A stretch of 64,000 bases of DNA from Aquibacillus sediminis (GTDB taxonomy: Bacteria > Bacillota > Bacilli > Bacillales > Amphibacillaceae). Both the position numbers and the translations under genes were made by a program. Shown piece by piece: positions 59,881 to 64,000 of this stretch (positions are counted from its first letter, which is position 1; the number at the start of each line of letters is the position of its first letter). The notes beneath the pieces were generated by a model that was not told where the DNA came from, did not search any database, and saw nothing but the letters and a program-made list of their open reading frames with translations. The stretch spans positions 29,197 through 93,196 of the forward strand of contig NZ_SZNM01000015.1 in assembly GCF_005870085.1 (NCBI RefSeq), written 5' to 3'.

Positions 59881-60058
59881 TTCCTTCAAACCATTCAACA
59901 AACGACGATTTAGGTATTAGAATTCTTTTGTTAATCTTAATTACTTTGAATTTATTAGAATTAACTAGAGCATAAGCTTGTCTTCTACCAATACCTAATA
60001 TAACTTGAATGTCTTTTACACTTAGTACAATCGGTAGATCATTATAATCTTTGTACAT
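59873..60058 (-). CDS. xis: excisionase (MerR-like HTH, Xis)
   Basis: 61 residues, a winged-helix excisionase type: LSVKDIQVILGIGRRQAYAL followed by the wing KINKRILIPKSSFVEWFEG. These proteins bend the attachment arms and direct integrase toward excision. It starts at ATG 60058 and is divergent from the DUF771 gene. It is close to the integrase (60724), as expected. Confidence 0.85.
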   Translation of the reverse strand: MYKDYNDLPIVLSVKDIQVILGIGRRQAYALVNSNKFKVIKINKRILIPKSSFVEWFEGKQ

Positions 60059-60285
60059 AGCGATATACCCCTGACCAATATCATCATTAACAGTTTTTCT
60101 GTTAATTATAAGTAGTTTTACACATTTCCTCTTGTATCCTCTTGTGTCCTTATATTTCCTATTGTTTCAAACCTGTTTATTTTTTTTATATCGAAATCAT
60201 ACTTAATGCCAAAGGATACATTCATGTTAATAAAAAGAGACACGGTGTGAAATTTCATTATGTTGTACTTTAAGGAGGCATTTAC
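60059..60285. other. divergent promoter region of xis and DUF771 gene
   Basis: Contains a repeated CCTCTTGT motif (near 60128 and 60138) that may be a regulatory site. No gene is seen. Confidence 0.45.
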
Positions 60286-60618
60286 ATGCAACAGTTAAAT
60301 GTAAATCTAAATATTCCTATTCCGCCAGATACCGTAATAATCTCAAAAGTTGAACTGGAGGAATTAAAACAAGCACAGCTAACAGGCGTTTATTGGTCAA
60401 TGAAAGACTTAGAATTGCAAATTAATCGTAAAAAAGAATGGATCAAAGAAAACATCCTTTATCCTTCAAAATTCAGAAAAATACTCGATGTAGACCAAGG
60501 TGGATTTGTGTACTATCCAAATAAACAGGGACGTAATTGGTCATTTCATGCGTTGAAAATGGCGGAGTTTTTAGATAACAACTTTCAGCAAATATTCTCA
60601 AATGATCAAACAACCTAG
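60286..60618 (+). CDS. DUF771 family phage-island protein
   Basis: 110 residues matching the DUF771 pattern: GVYWSMKDLELQINRKKEWI, KENILYPSKFR, GGFVYYPNKQGRNWSFHALK. DUF771 proteins are common in Firmicutes prophages and islands and may be excisionase-like or regulatory. ATG 60286 is behind AAGGAGG. It lies just before the integrase gene. Confidence 0.85.
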   Translation: MQQLNVNLNIPIPPDTVIISKVELEELKQAQLTGVYWSMKDLELQINRKKEWIKENILYPSKFRKILDVDQGGFVYYPNKQGRNWSFHALKMAEFLDNNFQQIFSNDQTT

Positions 60619-60651
60619 CAATATAGCTATACAAAATATGAAAAAGCGTTT

Positions 60652-60696
60652 ATGATAAGGGTGACTCCATTATGACCAAAAGGCCACCCTTATCAA
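60652..60696. terminator. hairpin between DUF771 gene and integrase
   Basis: GATAAGGGTG / CACCCTTATC; without a clear T-run, so a terminator role is uncertain. Confidence 0.5.
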
Positions 60697-60723
60697 ATAA
60701 ACAAGATGAGGGGAAATAGAATA

Positions 60724-61836
60724 ATGGCATATATAAGAAAACGTGGTAAGAGTTATGAATACTCGGTTAGCAATGTGGTAAATGGGAAATCAAAACCTAT
60801 TAGAAAGGGTGGGTTTCGTACAAAAAAGGAAGCCCAAGTTGCTGCTGCTGAAATTGAAACACAATTAGCAAAAGGTGTGCAACCTGTTCTTAAGAAATAT
60901 CCTATTGACGAATACTTTGAAAATTGGATTGAGCTCTACAAAGCTCCAACAGTAAGCCAAACAACATTGAAGCATTATGAATACTCTTTAAGCGCAGTGA
61001 GAGAGTATTTTTCAGATACACCCATTCAAAATGTTAAAAGGCATGAATATCAAAAATTCTTGAATTGGTTTGGGGCTAATAAAGCAAAAGAAACAGTTGC
61101 AAAAGTACATGGACATATTAAATCATGTGTTAAAGATGCTATGGAAGAACAACTTATCCAAATTGATTTCACTAGAAAAACTCAACCAACTTGGACAGTT
61201 CAAGCAAAAAAGTCAGTAGAAAAGTATCTAAACTATCATGAAAGTGAACGTCTAGTACAAAGTATATGGAATAACATTGATGAAGGACGAGGTTATTCTT
61301 TATTACTACTTGCTGTAGCTTCTGGAATGCGTTTCGGTGAGCTAGTAGGATTAACTAGGAAAGATTTTGACTTCACTAACAACACTATTAACATAAACAA
61401 GACATGGGGCTATAAAAGAAATTCTCCAGAAGGTTTTGGTCCAACTAAAAACGAACAGTCCAATCGGATCATTAAAATGGATCAATTGACGATGAATCAC
61501 TTTAAGCAGTTATTTAAAAATACTACTGAGAACATTCATCAATTAGTGTTCTTTAGTCCTGGTTCAAAATACAAGGTCATCAGCAATACAAACGCTAATA
61601 AGCTTTTAAAAAAACTATTGGTTGAGTTAAACATTGAACCGATAACCGTTCATGGATTACGTCACACTCACGCAAGTGTACTTCTCTATCAAAAGGCATC
61701 CATTCATTATGTAAGTGAAAGACTCGGTCATGGTGATATTGAAACAACATTAAAAGAATACACACACGTTCTAAAAGAATTACGCTTACAAGATGAGCAA
61801 GTTGCAGTGAAGACATTTGAGAATATGGCTGTCTAA
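60724..61836 (+). CDS. int: island integrase (tyrosine recombinase)
   Basis: 370 residues. The N-terminal AP2-like arm-binding domain (~1-55, RKRGKSYEYSV..RKGGFRTKKEA) is expected to bind the TGCGTAAAA arm repeats. A SAM-like core domain (~65-155) and the catalytic domain follow, with Arg in SGMRFGELVG (~201), HGLRHTHAS (~309), LGHGD and the nucleophile Tyr in EYTHV (~345). ATG 60724 is behind AGGGGA. It is directly beside the tRNA-Leu attachment site, as for tRNA-targeting island integrases. Confidence 0.93.
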   Translation: MAYIRKRGKSYEYSVSNVVNGKSKPIRKGGFRTKKEAQVAAAEIETQLAKGVQPVLKKYPIDEYFENWIELYKAPTVSQTTLKHYEYSLSAVREYFSDTPIQNVKRHEYQKFLNWFGANKAKETVAKVHGHIKSCVKDAMEEQLIQIDFTRKTQPTWTVQAKKSVEKYLNYHESERLVQSIWNNIDEGRGYSLLLLAVASGMRFGELVGLTRKDFDFTNNTININKTWGYKRNSPEGFGPTKNEQSNRIIKMDQLTMNHFKQLFKNTTENIHQLVFFSPGSKYKVISNTNANKLLKKLLVELNIEPITVHGLRHTHASVLLYQKASIHYVSERLGHGDIETTLKEYTHVLKELRLQDEQVAVKTFENMAV

Positions 61837-61840
61837 AAAG

Positions 61841-61871
61841 CGCGTAAAATTTGCGTAAAAAATGCGTAAAA
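61841..61871 (+). repeat. integrase arm-type repeats, right end
   Basis: CGCGTAAAA (61841), TGCGTAAAA (61852) and TGCGTAAAA (61863), each 11 bases apart, about one DNA turn. Left-end copies are at 42372 and 42383. Confidence 0.75.
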
Positions 61872-61916
61872 TGACTTAAAAACCTATCGTATTTAATCGT
61901 ATTCTCAAATAAAAGA

Positions 61917-61960
61917 AAAAGCTTATAAACCCTTATATTTCAAGGTTTACAAGCTTATAA
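61917..61960 (+). terminator. hairpin after integrase
   Basis: AAGCTTATAAACC / GGTTTACAAGCTT; T-run is weak, so termination is not certain. Confidence 0.5.
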
Positions 61961-61994
61961 AAAACTTTTCATCGTAACTAAAATCAACCTAAAG

Positions 61995-62012
61995 ATACCG
62001 GTGGTCGGGGTC
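61995..62012. repeat. island attachment site, right (att direct repeat)
   Basis: ATACCGGTGGTCGGGGTC, identical to 42308-42325 and part of the tRNA-Leu gene. Confidence 0.9.
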
Positions 62013-62077
62013 GAACCGACACTCCAGAAGGAACACGATTTTGAGTCGTGCGCGTCTGCCAATTCCGCCACACCGGC
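61996..62077 (-). tRNA. tRNA-Leu(CAA)
   Basis: Acceptor GCCGGTG / CACCGGT, anticodon stem CACGA-CTCAAAA-TCGTG giving CAA, long variable arm typical of tRNA-Leu. No CCA is encoded. Its 3' end is the island attachment site; the gene remains intact. Confidence 0.95.
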
Positions 62078-62083
62078 ATATTA

Positions 62084-62157
<74 letters not shown>

Positions 62158-62166
62158 TTATTTTAA

Positions 62167-62241
62167 TGGAGCGGAAGACGGGATTCGAACCCGCGACCCC
62201 CACCTTGGCAAGGTGGTGTTCTACCACTGAACTACTTCCGC
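62167..62241 (-). tRNA. tRNA-Gly(GCC)
   Basis: Acceptor GCGGAAG / CTTCCGC, loop TTGCCAA with anticodon GCC, encoded CCA end. Confidence 0.95.
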
Positions 62242-62246
62242 AATAT

Positions 62247-62321
62247 TGGCTGGGCTAGCTGGATTCGAACCAGCGCATGACGGTACCAAAAACCGTTGCC
62301 TTACCGCTTGGCTATAGCCCA
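62247..62321 (-). tRNA. tRNA-Gln(TTG)
   Basis: Acceptor TGGGCTA / TAGCCCA, loop TTTTGGT with anticodon TTG, encoded CCA end. Confidence 0.93.
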
Positions 62322-62330
62322 ATAATGACA

Positions 62331-62407
62331 TGGGGCGACCAGTGGGGTTCGAACCCACGCATGCCGGAACCACAATCCGGTGTGTTAACCACTTCACCAT
62401 GATCGCC
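62331..62407 (-). tRNA. tRNA-His(GTG)
   Basis: Acceptor GGCGATC / GGTCGCC, extended by the extra 5' G usual in tRNA-His, loop TTGTGGT with anticodon GTG, encoded CCA end. Confidence 0.93.
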
Positions 62408-62420
62408 GTAATTTCAAAAG

Positions 62421-62491
62421 CAGGGGTAGTAGGAATCGAACCCACATCAAAGGTTTTGGAGACCTTCGTTTTACCATTAAACTATACCCCT
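62421..62491 (-). tRNA. tRNA-Trp(CCA)
   Basis: Acceptor AGGGGTA / TACCCCT, loop CTCCAAA with anticodon CCA, discriminator G. The 3' CCA is not encoded. Confidence 0.94.
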
Positions 62492-62521
62492 ATGATAAAT
62501 AGATTGTTGTGTTAATAGAGA

Positions 62522-62607
62522 TGGTGGAGGGAGTAGGACTCGAACCTACGAACCCGATGGGAGCGGATTTACAGTCCGCCGCGTTTGGCCAACTTCGCTA
62601 TCCCTCC
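62522..62607 (-). tRNA. tRNA-Tyr(GTA)
   Basis: Acceptor GGAGGGA / TCCCTCC, loop CTGTAAA with anticodon GTA, long variable arm, encoded CCA end. Confidence 0.95.
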
Positions 62608-62631
62608 GTATTATTCTAAAGGTTTTAAAAG

Positions 62632-62707
<76 letters not shown>

Positions 62708-62748
62708 AATTCTATGATATAGAAAGAATAATATCTTCTATGTAAAAG

Positions 62749-62825
62749 TGGCGGTCCGGACGGGACTCGAACCCGCGACCTCCTGCGTGACAGGCAGGCA
62801 TTCTAACCAACTGAACTACCGGACC
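62749..62825 (-). tRNA. tRNA-Asp(GTC)
   Basis: Acceptor GGTCCGG / CCGGACC, loop CTGTCAC with anticodon GTC, encoded CCA end. Confidence 0.95.
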
Positions 62826-62883
62826 AAAATGTTAAAAATTATTATCTAGCTAAGAAGTAATCTCAATGTAGTTAGATAAAATT

Positions 62884-62960
<77 letters not shown>

Positions 62961-62983
62961 ATAATAAAATATTGAGTTAAAAA

Positions 62984-63059
62984 TGGTGGAGGATGCAGGG
63001 CTCGAACCTGCGACCCCTTGCTTGTAAGGCAAGTGCTCTCCCAGCTGAGCTAATCCTCC
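62984..63059 (-). tRNA. tRNA-Val(TAC)
   Basis: Acceptor GGAGGAT / ATCCTCC, loop CTTACAA with anticodon TAC, encoded CCA end. Confidence 0.95.
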
Positions 63060-63097
63060 AAATAGTGTGAGTTATTTTCACTTATGTGAAAAAACTT

Positions 63098-63172
63098 TGG
63101 TGACCCGTACGGGATTCGAACCCGTGTTACCGCCGTGAAAGGGCGGTGTCTTAACCACTTGACCAACGGGCC
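63098..63172 (-). tRNA. tRNA-Glu(TTC)
   Basis: Acceptor GGCCCGT / ACGGGTC, loop CTTTCAC with anticodon TTC, encoded CCA end. Confidence 0.95.
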
Positions 63173-63192
63173 AAACAATAATTGTAAATCAA

Positions 63193-63285
63193 TGGCGGAG
63201 AGCGAGGGATTCGAACCCTCGAAACCGCGTTAGCGGTTTACACGAATTCCAATCGTGCTCCTTCGGCCAGCTCGGACAGCTCTCC
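63193..63285 (-). tRNA. tRNA-Ser(GGA)
   Basis: Acceptor GGAGAGC / GCTCTCC, loop TTGGAAT with anticodon GGA, long variable arm, encoded CCA end. Confidence 0.95.
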
Positions 63286-63288
63286 AAA

Positions 63289-63363
63289 TGGCTCCACAGG
63301 TAGGATTCGAACCTACGACCGATCGGTTAACAGCCGATTGCTCTACCACTGAGCTACTGTGGA
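63289..63363 (-). tRNA. tRNA-Asn(GTT)
   Basis: Acceptor TCCACAG / CTGTGGA, loop CTGTTAA with anticodon GTT, encoded CCA end. Confidence 0.95.
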
Positions 63364-63373
63364 ATAATATATA

Positions 63374-63490
63374 AGCTTAGCGGCGTCCTACTCTCGCAGG
63401 GGCAAAGCCCCAACTACCATCGGCGCTGAAGAGCTTAACTTCTGTGTTCGGCATGGGAACAGGTGTGACCTCTTCGCTATTGCCACTAAA
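63374..63490 (-). rRNA. rrf: 5S rRNA
   Basis: About 117 nt. On the minus strand it opens TTTAGTGGCAATAGCGAAGA, contains CCCATGCCGAACACAGAAGT and closes with GTAGGACGCCGCTAAGC, all standard for Bacillus 5S rRNA. It lies between the 23S rRNA and the tRNA cluster. Confidence 0.95.
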
Positions 63491-63603
63491 CCATATTTTT
63501 AAGGACAAAATATATTATATGCAATTTTTATATAAAATGCAAGTGTTTTTTTGCACCTTCAAAACTAGATAAGAAATACTCAAGACAATCAAACCTTAAA
63601 AAT

Positions 63604-64000
<397 letters not shown>

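Larger units (their letters stand above)
42308..62012. mobile_element. 19.7-kb integrated island at tRNA-Leu(CAA)
   Basis: Bounded by the 18-base repeats 42308-42325 and 61995-62012. It encodes a tRNA-directed integrase next to the right end, an excisionase, a DUF771 protein, a replication protein with iteron origin, a second tyrosine recombinase and a cargo of nuclease/defence-like genes. Integrase arm-type repeats TGCGTAAAA lie inside both ends. There are no conjugation, capsid or terminase genes. REP-like palindromes found throughout the left 41 kb are absent. It is a satellite-like (PICI/P4-type) or plasmid-like island; the exact class is not certain. Confidence 0.85.

Noticed and set aside
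41841..61871. CRISPR array
   Set aside because: The short TGCGTAAAA repeats are 9 bases at 11-base spacing near the attachment sites and no cas genes exist; they fit integrase arm sites.
42308..62012. Integrative conjugative element
   Set aside because: No relaxase, coupling protein or T4SS gene is visible; replication and integrase genes fit a satellite or plasmid-like island better.
42308..62012. Intact prophage
   Set aside because: No terminase, portal, capsid, tail or lysis genes are present.
62221..62515. Protein-coding frames within the tRNA cluster
   Set aside because: They are translations of tRNA genes on either strand.

Overview
The window looks like chromosomal DNA of a spore-forming, salt-tolerant Bacillaceae bacterium (Virgibacillus/Oceanobacillus-like; genus inferred, not proven). 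Supporting signs are the low GC content, strong Gram-positive Shine-Dalgarno sites, a Spo0E phosphatase, a CotF-type spore coat protein, an Mrp-type cation/proton antiporter operon, a glycine-betaine (OpuA-type) transporter, a BceRS-BceAB-type antimicrobial-peptide module and a Bacillus-like 23S-5S-tRNA operon.

Layout. 0.5-6.0 kb: an eight-gene Mrp/Mbh-like antiporter operon flanked by two copies of a ~190-bp repeat. 6.3-12.6 kb: GNAT acetyltransferase, a PAS-GGDEF diguanylate cyclase, Spo0E, and a small signalling cluster (two XRE-MEDS regulators, a stand-alone MEDS protein and an EAL phosphodiesterase) that shares one operator motif. 12.6-19.5 kb: a proline-rich protein, Hsp20, a solitary OLD-family nuclease, a MORN/zinc-finger gene pair and membrane proteins. 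19.7-20.1 kb: a type I toxin-antitoxin locus. 20.2-23.3 kb: a YoxD-like SDR and an ABC-F ATPase behind a long leader whose 14-residue peptide almost exactly matches the macrolide-sensing ErmD/ErmK leader. 23.7-26.7 kb: the OpuA-type operon. 27-32.5 kb: small genes, DJ-1/PfpI, YqcI/YcgG, CotF-like and PAS proteins, and two frameshifted membrane genes. 32.7-37.3 kb: the BceAB/BceRS-type module, with a MITE between its predicted promoter and the transporter genes. 37.4-42.3 kb: a patch of decayed toxin-antitoxin pairs, a WHH nuclease toxin and a GC-rich foreign SDR, bounded by what look like old tRNA-Leu attachment scars.

42.308-62.012 kb: an integrated island bounded by an 18-bp direct repeat that is the 3' end of tRNA-Leu(CAA). 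It carries integrase, excisionase, DUF771 protein, a P4-like PrimPol/D5 replication protein with an adjacent SaPI-like iteron origin, and a second tyrosine recombinase. Its cargo looks defensive: a single-chain restriction-methylase-specificity protein, an XRE controller, an HNH nuclease, a HEPN protein, a PLD-type protein and a BNR-propeller membrane protein. No conjugation or virion genes are visible. It may be a phage satellite (PICI-like) or a replicating genomic island used as a defence carrier; this is the best candidate for an undescribed system here.

62.0-64.0 kb (minus strand): 14 tRNA genes, 5S rRNA and the 3' end of 23S rRNA. Island insertion has separated this operon from its likely original terminator, now near 42.24 kb.

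About 19 copies of a palindromic REP-like repeat lie in the first 41.3 kb. None was found in the island, which fits its foreign origin.
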